A stretch of 64,000 nt of DNA from the NCBI GenBank assembly GCA_963695155.1, contig CAVOGD010000003.1, positions 186,001 to 250,000 on the forward strand. Direction: 5' to 3'. The notes below the pieces were generated by a model that ran no database searches, had not been told where the DNA came from, and was given only the letters and a program-made list of their open reading frames with translations. Shown here in pieces: positions 1 to 9,800 of this stretch; position 1 is the stretch's first letter, and each line of letters opens with the position of its first letter. The translations under genes were made by a program, and so were the position numbers. Origin of the DNA: SG8-30 sp963695155. GTDB lineage: Bacteria > Pseudomonadota > Gammaproteobacteria > Steroidobacterales > Steroidobacteraceae.

Positions 1-1
1 C

Positions 2-1162
2 GGCATCCTCGACCGCGTCTCGCCGGCGACCGCCGCCAGCGTGAACGGCGCCGTCATCCCCGCCAGGTCCGAGAACGACACCGGCAACAATCCCCACAAC
101 CCGATGTACGGTATCTACCGCGCCGGCGCCGACGGTTCGCTGGCGACGCTGATCGGGTCGCGCGCCTCCGACTCGGGCGGCAATTCCATGGCGCCGGCGG
201 GGCTGATCGACCTGTCGGTCCGCCCGACCAAGATCGACCGCGCCAGCGACGTCACCGGGCTGGTGGACACCGGGCAGCTCGCTAACCTGCTGAGCGTGGA
301 CGACACTGTGGCGGTCCTGGAAGCCGTCCAGCGCATCAGCCACCGCAAGCTGCAGGTGGTCGATCCCGGGCAGGACTGGCCGGATCCGCGCCGGCCCACG
401 GTCACGCGCAACGAGGTGGTCCGCGAACTCGTGAGCTGCGGCTACGTGAAGGCGGCCGACGTCGTGGACCGGTTCGGCAACCCGTCCAGCCTCAACCCGG
501 AACTGGATCCCGACATCGTCGGCAGCTCCGGCGTCTTCTCGCGCGCCGAGTACGACGCGGACGCGGAGTTCCGCAAGACCGCAGCCGTGATGAAGATGGT
601 GCTGTCCGGCTACGCCGGCGCGGGCACGATCACGATGGGCGGCTACGACTACCATGGGCAGGGGCGCGCGACGGGCGAGGTGCGTGACCTGCGCGCCGGG
701 CGCTGCATGGGCGCCTGCCTGGAATACGCGGCGCGCCGCGGCATGCCACTGATGCTGTACGTCTTCTCCGACGGTTCGCTGTCGGCCGCCGGCCAGGTGG
801 ACAACACGCCGGACGGGCGCGGCAAGTTCATGTGGACCAGCGACAACCAGTCCACCGCCGCCTCGTTCTTCCTGGTGTTCGACCCGCGCGGCCGCCCGCA
901 ACTCGTGGACACGGGCCCGGGGGGCGCGGCGCGACACCAGCAGATCGGCTACTTCCGCAGCGACGCCTCGGTCGAGACGGCCTCGAGCCCGGCCGCGAAC
1001 AACGTCAACCTGCTGGTCGAGACGGTGGTGCTGAACTACATGGCGCTGCACGGCGAGCAGAACCAGTTCGCCGGGATCTTCCAGGGCCACGGACTGGGCT
1101 CGGCGGCCTTGCAGGACAGCCTGATCGCGTTCAACCCGATCGTCAGCGGCCGCATCAGCTGA
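2..1162 (+). CDS. Hypothetical protein, 5'-truncated, weak DUF1501-like resemblance
   Basis: The reading frame is open from the first bases of the window and has no start of its own, so the N-terminus lies upstream; about 386 residues are visible. I do not recognise the family with confidence. A GGYDYH motif after a run of small residues, followed by a stretch reading MLYVFSDGS, recalls the GGWDTH...FSEFGR layout of DUF1501 (alkaline-phosphatase-like fold, often Tat-exported) proteins. That is a resemblance only. A methyltransferase gene begins 29 bases after its stop. Codon use matches the neighbourhood. The function is unknown. Confidence 0.75.
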   Translation, partial: GILDRVSPATAASVNGAVIPARSENDTGNNPHNPMYGIYRAGADGSLATLIGSRASDSGGNSMAPAGLIDLSVRPTKIDRASDVTGLVDTGQLANLLSVDDTVAVLEAVQRISHRKLQVVDPGQDWPDPRRPTVTRNEVVRELVSCGYVKAADVVDRFGNPSSLNPELDPDIVGSSGVFSRAEYDADAEFRKTAAVMKMVLSGYAGAGTITMGGYDYHGQGRATGEVRDLRAGRCMGACLEYAARRGMPLMLYVFSDGSLSAAGQVDNTPDGRGKFMWTSDNQSTAASFFLVFDPRGRPQLVDTGPGGAARHQQIGYFRSDASVETASSPAANNVNLLVETVVLNYMALHGEQNQFAGIFQGHGLGSAALQDSLIAFNPIVSGRIS

Positions 1163-1191
1163 CCGCGGGGCGTGCTAGGCTCGCGCCCCGC

Positions 1192-2577
1192 ATGGCGAGT
1201 CACCGCGAGTCCCTGCCGCTCGACCTCCTGTGCTGCCCGCGCTGCCGCGGGCCGCTCACGTCCGGCACGGCGATCGCCTGTGAAGCCTGTGCGGTGGAAT
1301 TCCCGATGGTCGGCGGCCTGCCGTGGCTGCTCGCGGATCCGCCGGCCGCGCTCGGCGAGTGGCGCGCCCGCCTGCATGCCTTCCTGGCCGAGCTCGCGGC
1401 GCAGGCGGACCGATACCGGGGCGCGCTCGGCGAGCACGTTACGCGCGCCAGCACGCGCACCCGGCTCAAGCTGCTGGCGGGCGCGTGCGACGATCACGCC
1501 CGGCGCCTGCGCGCGCTGCTGGCGCCGCTCGGCGTCGATGCCGGCGGCGCCGCACCCGAGCTCTACCGCGCGCTGGGCGTGACGCAGCCTTCCGGCCAGG
1601 GACTCACCGACTACTACGCGAACCTGCACCGCGACTGGTGCTGGGGCGAGGCCGAGAATGAGGCATCGTTCCGGCTGGTGAATGCGGCGCTGGGTGCCGC
1701 GGCGCCCGGCCGCACGCTGTTGCTGGGGGCCGGCGCCGGGCGCCTGGCCTACGACCTGCACCTGCGTCGCCGGCCGGATCCGCTGCTGGCCGTGGATATC
1801 AACCCGCTGTTCCTGCTGGCCGCGCAGCGGCTGTTCGCGGGCGAACGGCTGGAACTGTACGAATTCCCGGTCGCGCCGCGGGGCATCGAGAGTCACGCCA
1901 TCCTGCGCCGGCTGCAGGCGCCGCAGCCGGCGCCCGCCGGCCTCCACCTGGTCTGTGCTGACGTGAGCAGCGCGCCGTTTGCGGCGCACGCTTTCGACAC
2001 GGTCGTCACGCCATGGCTGATCGACATCCTCGACGAGGATTTCGAGGCGTTTGCGCGCCGCGTGAACGGCTGGCTGCGCCCGGGCGGGCGGTGGGTGAAC
2101 AGCGGTTCGCTGTCGTTCGGCGGCGACGACCCGGCCGGCCGCTATGCGCTCGAGGAAGTGCTGGAAATCGTCGAGTCCGCCGGTTTCGGCCGCGCGGTCG
2201 CCGGCGAGGAGGCCGTTCCTTACCTGTGCTCGCCCGCCAGCCGCCATGCGCGGCGGGAAACCGTCGTGACGTTCTGCGCCAGCAAGCAGGAAGAGGCGAC
2301 GGCGCCGGACAGCCCGCAGCGCCGGCCCGCGTGGCTGGACCGGCCCGACCTGCCCGTGCCGTTGCTGCCGGCTGTCGAGGGCCGGCAGCTGGAACTGCGC
2401 GTGCTGGCCTACGTGGCCTCGCTGGTGGACGGACGTCGGTCCATTCGCGACATCGCGCAGCTGCTCATCGAGCAGCGGCTCATGACGGCCGACGAGGCCG
2501 AGCCGGCCGTGCACGGCTTCCTCAGGCGGCTGCACGACGAAACGCGTGCGCGGGGCGCAGCGGCCCCGACATTGTGA
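1192..2577 (+). CDS. Zinc-ribbon SAM-dependent methyltransferase, N2227/carnosine-methyltransferase-like, with C-terminal PqqD-like segment
   Basis: This 461-residue protein appears to have three parts. Residues 14-33 form a Trm112-like zinc ribbon (CCPRC, then CEAC). A Rossmann methyltransferase follows, with the SAM-binding glycine motif LLLGAGAGRLAYDL near residue 176 and a later DTVVTPWLIDIL motif of the kind seen in N2227/carnosine N-methyltransferases. The last roughly 80 residues (ELRVLAYVASLVDGRRSIRDI) look like a small winged PqqD-type domain. The substrate is unknown. The ATG at 1192 was chosen because the ribbon follows it immediately; the frame stays open upstream but overlaps the preceding gene. 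Carnosine methylation itself is not implied, since bacterial members are uncharacterised as far as I know. Confidence 0.8.
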   Translation: MASHRESLPLDLLCCPRCRGPLTSGTAIACEACAVEFPMVGGLPWLLADPPAALGEWRARLHAFLAELAAQADRYRGALGEHVTRASTRTRLKLLAGACDDHARRLRALLAPLGVDAGGAAPELYRALGVTQPSGQGLTDYYANLHRDWCWGEAENEASFRLVNAALGAAAPGRTLLLGAGAGRLAYDLHLRRRPDPLLAVDINPLFLLAAQRLFAGERLELYEFPVAPRGIESHAILRRLQAPQPAPAGLHLVCADVSSAPFAAHAFDTVVTPWLIDILDEDFEAFARRVNGWLRPGGRWVNSGSLSFGGDDPAGRYALEEVLEIVESAGFGRAVAGEEAVPYLCSPASRHARRETVVTFCASKQEEATAPDSPQRRPAWLDRPDLPVPLLPAVEGRQLELRVLAYVASLVDGRRSIRDIAQLLIEQRLMTADEAEPAVHGFLRRLHDETRARGAAAPTL

Positions 2578-2641
2578 GCGGCGCCGCGCGCCGCTAGTCT
2601 TGACCGTCACCCGAGCCCCTTGCCGACGGAGCGCCAGCCCG

Positions 2642-3619
2642 ATGCTCATGCCGCGTTGCCTGCTGCCCGCCATCGCCCTGCTGCTGCTGGCCGGCACCGC
2701 GCACGCCGAGTGGCGGCAGCGCGAAGAGGCGATCATGGGCACGCGGGTGGCCGTCGAGCTGTGGAGCGAGGACGCTGCGCTCGCCGCACGCGCCATGGAG
2801 GCGGTGATCGCGGAGATGCGCCGCACCGACGCGCTGATGAGCACCTACCGGCCGGAAAGCCAGCTCTCGGCCGTGAACGCCCAGGCCGCCGTGCGGGCGG
2901 TGCAGGTGGACCCGGAGATCATCGACGTGGTGGCGAAGGCGCTCGAGTTTTCGCGCCTCAGCGACGGCGCCTTCGACATCACCTACGCCAGCGTCGGCTA
3001 CCTCTACGACTATCGCGCGCACCGGCGGCCGACCGGCGAACAGGTGGCGGCGGCGCTGCCTGGCGTGGACTACCGGCAGGTGCAGGTGGACCGCGAGCGC
3101 AACACCATCCGCTTCCTGCGGCCGGGCGTGCGCATCGACCTGGGCGGGATTGCCAAGGGCCGCGCCGTGGACCGCAGCATCGAGGTCCTGCGGGGACTGG
3201 GCATCGCGCATGCGATGGTCAACGCCGGCGGCGACACGCGCCTGCTGGGCGACCGCCGCGGCAAGCCGTGGATCGTGGGCGTCCGCGACCCGCGCAGCGA
3301 GGGCCGGATGGTGACGCGCCTGCCGCTCGAGGACGAGGCCGTCTCGACCTCTGGCGACTACGAGCGCTACTTCGAGGAGGAGGGCGTCCGCTATCACCAC
3401 ATCCTGGTGCCCGGCACGGGCCAGGTTGCGCGCGAGGTGCGCAGCGCGACGATCATCGGTCCCGACGCGACGCTGACCGACGGGCTGTCGACCGCCGTGT
3501 TCGTGCTGGGTGTCGAGCGCGGCATGGCGCTGGTGAGCCGCCTGCCGGGCGTCGAAGCCGTCATCGTGGACGGCAACGGGCGCATCTTCTACTCCGACGG
3601 ACTCACGCCGCCGCAATAG
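2642..3619 (+). CDS. apbE: FAD:protein FMN transferase ApbE
   Basis: ApbE transfers FMN from FAD onto a threonine of exported flavoproteins such as Nqr/Rnf subunits and flavin-bearing reductases, acting in the periplasm. The 325-residue protein starts with a signal peptide (hydrophobic LLPAIALLLLAG, cleavage after AHA). It shows the family motifs MGTRV, STYRPESQLS, RIDLGGIAKG, NAGGD, and a late DGLSTAVFVLG containing the metal-binding Asp/Thr. Length is normal for the family. No Nqr, Rnf or other obvious flavoprotein substrate lies in the window, so its client is elsewhere. An alternative ATG lies two codons downstream. The c-di-GMP riboswitch starts about 110 bases after its stop, so it belongs to a separate transcript. 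Confidence 0.92.
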   Translation: MLMPRCLLPAIALLLLAGTAHAEWRQREEAIMGTRVAVELWSEDAALAARAMEAVIAEMRRTDALMSTYRPESQLSAVNAQAAVRAVQVDPEIIDVVAKALEFSRLSDGAFDITYASVGYLYDYRAHRRPTGEQVAAALPGVDYRQVQVDRERNTIRFLRPGVRIDLGGIAKGRAVDRSIEVLRGLGIAHAMVNAGGDTRLLGDRRGKPWIVGVRDPRSEGRMVTRLPLEDEAVSTSGDYERYFEEEGVRYHHILVPGTGQVAREVRSATIIGPDATLTDGLSTAVFVLGVERGMALVSRLPGVEAVIVDGNGRIFYSDGLTPPQ

Positions 3620-3689
3620 GCGTTTGACGCCGTCGGCGCCCGCATTATGTGACGCAGGTCCAGCTGCGAGCATCCGGCCGGCCGATTCG

Positions 3690-3719
3690 TTGACATGGCC
3701 GGCCCGCGCAGACGACGAT
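3690..3719 (+). promoter_or_regulatory. Putative sigma-70 promoter of the riboswitch operon
   Basis: A perfect -35 hexamer TTGACA lies at 3690-3695. The best-placed -10 is GACGAT (3714-3719, 18-base spacer), which matches consensus at only three positions. Transcription would begin a few bases before the aptamer. The -10 is weak, so the call rests mainly on the -35 and on position. Confidence 0.4.
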
Positions 3720-3730
3720 CCCTGCTGACT

Positions 3731-3810
3731 GAAAAGGGCAAACCCGCCGAAAGGCGGGGACGCAAAGCTACCGGTCTTCGGGTGTCACCCATGACAGCGG
3801 GGTTGCCAGG
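3731..3810 (+). promoter_or_regulatory. Cyclic-di-GMP-I (GEMM-I) riboswitch aptamer
   Basis: The hallmark GEMM-I segments occur in order. GGGCAAACC is at 3736-3744. A GAAA tetraloop closes the first hairpin (CCGCC/GGCGG). GGACGCAAAGCTACCGG follows at 3758-3773, then a variable second hairpin. AGCGGGGTTGCC at 3796-3807 pairs back with the GGCAAACC strand. The family binds c-di-GMP and controls downstream genes by termination or translation. Here only three bases (AGG) separate the conserved 3' strand from the ATG at 3811. The only purine-rich ribosome-binding candidate, GCGGGG at 3797-3802, is part of the aptamer, so ligand-dependent control of translation initiation is the likely mode. No terminator-like T-run follows. 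Confidence 0.93.
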
Positions 3811-4350
3811 ATGCAACGCAGGAATCCCTACGCGCGCACCATTCTGAAAGCGTTCATCGCGACGCTGGTGCCGCTGGCCGTGGTGGCGACGGGCGTGGTC
3901 GCCTGGCCGCTGCTGGCGCACGCGCGACCCGCGCCGGGCAGCGCGGCACCGGACTTCGCGCTGAAGAGCACGGCGGGACGCAACCTGCGGTTGTCCGAGT
4001 ATCGCGGCGACGTGGTCGTGCTGTCGTTCTGGGCAAGCTGGTGCGGACCGTGCCGGGAAACGCTCACGCGGCTCGACGCCTTGTCGGGGACGGCCGGCGC
4101 AGGCGCGCCGGTCGTGCTCGGCGTCAATGTCGAGGGTGACGCCGGCCGCGCCGAATCGGTGGCCCGTTCGCTCGGCCTCAGGCACCCGACGCTGGTGGAC
4201 GCCGCTCGGACCGTCAGCCGCCTTTACGACGTGGACCGCCTGCCGCTCACGCTGCTGCTCGACCGCGAGGGCGTGGTGCGCGGCGTGTGGTCGGCGCAGG
4301 TCGTCCCGGGCGAGGAGGTCGCCCGGCAAATCGAGGAGTTGAACCGATGA
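3811..4350 (+). CDS. Membrane-anchored TlpA-like thioredoxin, first gene of the c-di-GMP riboswitch operon
   Basis: This 179-residue redoxin has a single N-terminal hydrophobic segment (residues 11-35, likely a signal anchor) placing the domain in the periplasm. The active site is WCGPC with cysteines at 78 and 81, preceded by the TlpA-type APDFAL and VVLSFWASW motifs; the cis-proline region reads DRLPLTLLLD. TlpA/ResA proteins reduce periplasmic disulfides, for example in cytochrome c assembly. No cytochrome maturation gene is nearby, and the downstream exported proteins lack visible cysteines in their mature parts, so its substrate is not obvious. The ATG lies at the end of the riboswitch and its stop overlaps the next start as ATGA, so the two are translationally coupled. 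Confidence 0.88.
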   Translation: MQRRNPYARTILKAFIATLVPLAVVATGVVAWPLLAHARPAPGSAAPDFALKSTAGRNLRLSEYRGDVVVLSFWASWCGPCRETLTRLDALSGTAGAGAPVVLGVNVEGDAGRAESVARSLGLRHPTLVDAARTVSRLYDVDRLPLTLLLDREGVVRGVWSAQVVPGEEVARQIEELNR

Positions 4351-4916
4351 ACAGTTCCAGAGACCGCGGCGCGATGGGCGCGCGGCGGCGGACGCGCGCC
4401 GGCCTGCTGCTGGCCATGGCCGGCCTGCTGCTCGCGGCGGGCAGCCGCGCCGCAGAGCCTGCGCAGGAGCTGCGCAGCGTGGACCAGGACGTGCAGGCGC
4501 TCAAGAAGCAGCTGGTGGACCTGAACCGCGACCTGTTCCGGCTCGAGGAGGAACTGCTCTATCCGGCCAGCACGCAGGTCGCGGTGTTCGTGTCGGTGGA
4601 CGTCGGCACCTTCTTCGCACTCGACTCGGTGACGCTCAAGCTGGACGACAAGGAGGTGGCCAACTATCTCTACACGGAACGCGAGGTGGAGGCCCTGCAC
4701 CGCGGCGGCGTGCAGAAGCTCTATGTCGGCAACCTGAAGGCCGGTGAACACGAGATCGTCGCGTTCTTCAGCGGCAAGGGGCCGCACGACCGCGACTATC
4801 GCCGCGGCGCCACGCTCAGGTTCGACAAGAACATCGGCGCCAGGTATGTGGAGCTGCGCATCAGTGACCGAGCGGCCTCGCTGCAGCCGGAATTCGTGGT
4901 GCGCCAGTGGGAGTAG
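4347..4916 (+). CDS. Exported coiled-coil protein of unknown function
   Basis: The 189-residue product has a long basic N-region, a hydrophobic LLLAMAGLLLAAG segment and a probable cleavage after SRA, so it is predicted to be exported. Residues about 40-70 form a heptad-rich helix (LRSVDQDVQALKKQL, then LNRDLFRLEEELL), followed by a beta-rich domain (VAVFVSVDVG, LKLDDKEV, LKAGEHEIVAFF). I do not recognise a characterised family. Its ATG overlaps the thioredoxin stop, and the first large TPR gene follows 45 bases later, so it is probably part of the same envelope complex, perhaps as an assembly factor. No cysteine is present anywhere in the protein. Confidence 0.85.
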   Translation: MNSSRDRGAMGARRRTRAGLLLAMAGLLLAAGSRAAEPAQELRSVDQDVQALKKQLVDLNRDLFRLEEELLYPASTQVAVFVSVDVGTFFALDSVTLKLDDKEVANYLYTEREVEALHRGGVQKLYVGNLKAGEHEIVAFFSGKGPHDRDYRRGATLRFDKNIGARYVELRISDRAASLQPEFVVRQWE

Positions 4917-4961
4917 GGCCGCCACGGCCCGCGCCCGCCACCCATCCGTCGTGATGACCGC

Positions 4962-6843
4962 ATGAAGACTCTGTCGAGGAGCCGCTGGACCATGATCGTC
5001 GCCGCTGTCGCGCTGGCCGGCGCGGCGGGCCCGTGCGTCGCGGACGCCGTGGCGCGCGACGCGCTGCCGGCCGGCACGATCCGCGACCTCGACTACGGCG
5101 ACGTGCTGTTCCATTTCTTCCAGGACGATTACTTCGCCGCGCTGGTGCGCCTCGAGGTGTCGCGCGACCTGCGGCGCATCGAGCGCCATTCCGCCGAGGC
5201 GGAGCTGCTCTCGGGCGGTCTCTACCTGTCGCTGGGACTGCATGCGGAGGCCTCCAGGATCTTCAGCCGGCTGCTGGCCGGCCCGGTGCCGCAGTCGGTC
5301 AGCGATCGCGCGCACTTCTACCTGGCGCGCATCGGCTACCAGCGCGGTTATTACGACGAGGCGTGGCGCAGCCTCGAGCGCATCCGCGGGGCCCTGCCGG
5401 GCCAGCTCGAGTCCGAGCGCCGGCTGCTCGCCGCCAACGTGCTGATGGCGCAGGGGCGCTTTGCGGAAGCCGCGGGTGCACTGCAGTCGGCGCCGCAGGA
5501 CGACTGGGCGCCGTACGCGCGCTTCAACCTGGGCGTGGCGCTGGTGCGGTCCGGCGCCGCCGCCGAAGGGCGGCGCATGCTCGAAGCGGCCGGCACGGCG
5601 CCGGCGCGAACCGAGGAGGAGCGCTCGCTGCGCGACCGCGCCAACCTCGCGCTGGGGTTCGCGCACCTGCAGGACAAGGCGGGCGAACCCGCCGTTGCGG
5701 CGCTGAGCCGCGTCCGCCTCGATGGCCCCTTCACGAACCGCGCCTTGCTCGGCCTTGGCTGGGCCGAATCGGACGTGCAGCGACCGGAGCGCGCGCTGGT
5801 GCCATGGCTCGAGCTGCGCGAGGGCCGCTTGCTCGACTCGGCCGTGCAGGAATCCTTCCTGGCGGTTCCCTACGCGTACGCGCAGCTGGCCTCGAACGGG
5901 CAGGCCGCGCAGCAGTACCGGTTGGCGGTCAAGGCCTACGCCGACGAGACCGTGCTCGTCGACCAGTCCATCGCGGCAATCCGCGCCGACGGATTCCTCG
6001 ACGCGATCCTCGACGCGGCGCCCCAGGGACGAGACGATCGGCTGGTTCTGGCAGCTGCAGAACGCGCCCGACGCCCCGCACACACGCTACCTCTATCACC
6101 TGCTGGCGTCGCACGAATTCCAGGAGGGACTCAAGAACTACCGCGACCTGCGCATCATGCAGCGCAACCTGCAGCGCTCGCGCGACTCGCTGGTGGCGTT
6201 CGAGGACATGGTGGACACGCGCGGGCGGGCCACCGCGGAGCGCATGCCGCGCAAGGCCGCGACCCTTGCCGGCACCGGCATCGACGAGCTGGGCCAACGC
6301 CAGCAGGACCTGGCGGCGCGAATCGCCGCCATCGAATCGGCCCGCGCCGTGCCGGCACTGGCATCCGCCGCCGAGGGCCGGCAGTGGGTGGCGCTCGAAG
6401 GGCTGCAGTCGCGGCTGGCCGGCCTGCCGGCGGGACCACAGCGCGATGCGCTGGCCGAACGCGCGCGGCTGCTGCGCGGCACGTTGCTGTGGCAGCTGGA
6501 CGCGGACTACAAGCTGCGCCTGTGGCGCGTCAAGGACTCGCTGCGCGCATCGCAGGCGGCGCTGGACGAGGCACGCTCGCGGATCGGGCTGGTCGAACAG
6601 GCAGGCCAGACCGCGCCGCGCGACACGGCCGCATTTGCGGCGCGCATCGACGATCTCGAGGGGCGGGTGGACGCGCTGCGGCTGCGCATCGACGTCACCG
6701 CAGCGGCACAGCGCGACATGCTGGCCCGCATCGCGGTGCAGGAGCTCGAGACGCAGAAGCAGCGGCTCGCCAGCTACGCCATGCAGGCGCAGTTCGCGCT
6801 GGCGTCGCTCTACGACGGCGCGACCGCCGGGGTGTCGCCATGA
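4962..6843 (+). CDS. Periplasmic TPR protein with C-terminal coiled coil (frameshifted in this sequence)
   Basis: This gene encodes a 626-residue product once one base is removed. A signal peptide (MKTLSRSRW, then a hydrophobic Ala/Val run) leads into several TPR-like helix pairs: ADEAELLSGG-type helices near residues 70-130, RFAEAAGAL near 170, RERALVPWLEL near 275. A long helical C-terminus follows, including IDDLEGRVDALRLRI. The first frame runs to about 6020 and the continuation (RDETIGWFWQLQ) is in the next frame. CCCC at 6021-6024 with one C too many explains it, and codon use is typical on both sides. TPR proteins scaffold complexes, and the neighbouring ExbB/ExbD/TonB-like genes suggest a role in a trans-envelope machine. 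Confidence 0.82.
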
Positions 6844-9800
6844 AACGCGGTCGCCGTCGTCGCCGCGCTCGCCTGCCTGGCATTGCAGTCGCCGCAGGGC
6901 GAGGCCGCGCGCCGCACGCGCGAGCCGGCCACGCTGGCGGAGCTCACGTCCCGCAGCGCGCCGTTGCGGCGCGAGGAACCGGTCGTCGCGGACATCGCGC
7001 TGGCGGCGCGGGGCTACCAGGAGTTCCTGGACCTGCAGCACGGCGACCCCGCCCTGCGGGCGCAGGCCCTGCGCCGGCTGGGCGACCTGCGGCTGGTGCA
7101 GGCCGAGTCGCTGTGGGCGCTCGACGGCCCCGGCAGCGAGCGTGCCGCGGCGACCGCACGGCAGGCGATCGCCGCCTACGAGCAACTGCTGGCGGAGCAG
7201 CCGGCGGGCAGCGACACGGACGTCGCCCTCTACCAGCTGGCCCGGGCCCATGAGAGCCTCGGCGAGGGCGAGCGGGCGCTCGCCAGGCTGGACGACCTGG
7301 TGGCCCGCCATCCGCACAGCGCGCACTTCGACGAGGCGCAGTTCCGGCGCGGCGAGGTCTTCTTCAGCGCGCAGCGTTACGGCGACGCGGAGCGCGCGTA
7401 TGCGGCCGTGCTCGGCCGCGACGCCGGGTCGCCGTTTGGCCAGCAAGCGCTCTACAAGCACGGCTGGGCGCTGTTCAAGCAGTCCCGGGACGAGGAGAGC
7501 AGCGCGTCTTTCCTGGCGCTGCTCGACGGCCTGCTGGCGGAGGATGGCCGGCGCCGGCCGCCGGCCGGGCTGTCGCGTCCCGAGCAGGAGCTGGCCGCCG
7601 ACGTGATGCGCGCGCTGTCCATCACGTTTTCCGCGGCGGAGGGACCGGCCTCGCTGCAGGCCGCGCTCGACCGCCACGGCGACGCCGTCTACGAGTCGAG
7701 CCTGTACCGCGCGCTGGGCGAACTGTACGTCGAGAAGGAGCGCTACCAGGACGGCGCGCAGGCGTTCCGCGCGTATGCGCGCCGCCGGCCGCTCGACCCG
7801 GACGCGCCGTTGCTGCTGGTGAGCGCGACCGACGCCTACGCGAAGGGCGGTTTCACGTCGCTCGTGCTGGAAGGCAAGCGCCAGCTGGTCGAGGAGTACG
7901 GGCCGCGCAGCGCCTTCTGGCTGGCGCAGGGGACGGACCATGATCCGCGCGTGAGCGGCGCCGTGCAGTCGAGCCTGCTCGACCTCGCGCAACACCACCA
8001 CGCGCTGGCCCAGAAGGGCGGCGCCGCGGCGGACCGCGACATGGCGGTGCGCTGGTATCGCGACTACCTGGAGGGTTTCGACGACGCGCCGCAGGCGCCG
8101 GCGACGCGGCTGCTGCTCGCCGACCTGCTGTTCGACGGCGCCAACTTCGAGGCGGCGGCCACGGAATACGAACGCGTCGCCTATTCGTATGCCGTCGCGC
8201 CGGCTGCCGGCCGCGCCGGCTACGCGGCGCTGGTGGCCTTCGACAAGGCCGAGGGGCAGGTCCCCGAACCGCAACGCGCCGCCCTGCGCCTGCGCGCCAT
8301 CGACTCGTCGCTGCGCTTCGCGGACAGCTTCCCGCAACAGCCGGAAGTGCCCGGCGTGCTGACCCGCACCACCAAGGCCCTGTTCGACGCCGGCGATCGC
8401 GAGCGGGCCGAGTCCGTCGCGCAGCGGGTGCTGGCGCTGGGGCCCCGCGCCGACGCCGGGCAGCAGCGCGTCGCCTGGACTGTGCTGGCGCACACCTATT
8501 TCGAATCCGCACGCTACCCCGAAGCCGAGCGGGCCTATGGGGAGCTGGCGGCACGGCTGGCGCCCGACGATGCGCTGCGGCCCGAGGTCTCCGAGCGCCT
8601 GGCGGCATCCGTGTACCGGCAGGCCGAGGCGAAGCAGGCGGCGGGAGACGTGGCCGGCGCCGATCGGCGAGTTCCTGCGCGTGGCCGACGTGGCGCCTTC
8701 GTCGCCCGTGCGCGCCAGTGCGGAGTTCGACGCCGCGGCGCTGCTGCTGGCGTCGCAGCGATGGGCCGAGGCGGCCGTCGTGCTGGAGCGCTTCCGGCGC
8801 GACCACCCGCAGCACGCGTTGCAGGCCGACGTGACGCGCAAGCTCGCCGTCGCCTACCTCGAGGACGGCCGGCAGCGTGAGGCGGCCGTCGAGCTCGAGC
8901 GCGTCGCGGCGCACGGCGGTGAGGACCCCGAGGTGCGGCGCGTGGCGCTGTGGCAGGCGGCGGAGCTGTACGCGGCGATCGCCGACGCCGGCGCGGCGCG
9001 GCGCGCCTATGCCGCGTACGTGGAGCGCTTCCCGGCACCGTTCGACCCGGCCATCGAGGCGCGCCACGAACTGGCCCAACTCGCCGCCGCCGCCCACGAC
9101 GCGCAGGAACGCAGGCGCTGGCTCGACGAGATCATCAGCCAGGATGCGGCGGCCGGCGCGGCGCGCACCGACCGCAGCCGTTTCCTGGCCGCGCAGGCAT
9201 CGCTCGAGATCGCGCGACCGCTGGACGCAGCCGCTCGCGCGGTGCTCCTCGCCGTGCCGCTCGAGCGCTCGCTGCTGGCCAAGAAGAAGGCGCTGGAGGC
9301 CGCGCTGGCCGGCTACGGCCGGGCCGCGGACTACGGCGTCACCGGCGTCGCCACGGAGGCCGGTTACGCGATGGCGGACCTGTACCGGCACTTCGGCCAG
9401 GCGCTGCTGCAGTCCGAGCGGCCCGGCGACCTCAACGCCGAGGAGATCGAGCAGTACGACCTGCTGCTCGAGGAGCAGGCCTTCCCGTTCGAGGAGAAGG
9501 CCATCGCCATTCACGAGGGCAATGCGCGACACGCGGCCGCGGGCGTGTATGACGACTGGGTCCGCAGGAGCTACGCGGCGCTGGCCGAGATGATGCCGGC
9601 GCGCTACGCGCGGACCGAGAGCCCGGCCGGTCCCGACGCGTCGCCGTCGGCCCCGCCCGAGGTCGTGGCGCAGTTCATCGCCGCCCGCGAGTCGCTCGAC
9701 GCGGGGCGCAACGAGGAGGCCCGCGAACTGCTGCAGGCCGCGCTGCAGCGCGACCCTGCGAGCGCCGGCGGACTCAACCGCCTGGGCGTCGTGGAGCGCC

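Noticed and set aside
1036..2844. Very long minus-strand open frame opposite the methyltransferase and ApbE genes
   Set aside because: Antisense shadow caused by high GC third positions; the Arg/Gln/His-rich translation has no domain content while the plus strand does.
5929..8841. 970-codon minus-strand open frame across the TPR genes
   Set aside because: Same shadow effect; TPR signatures and signal peptides are on the plus strand.
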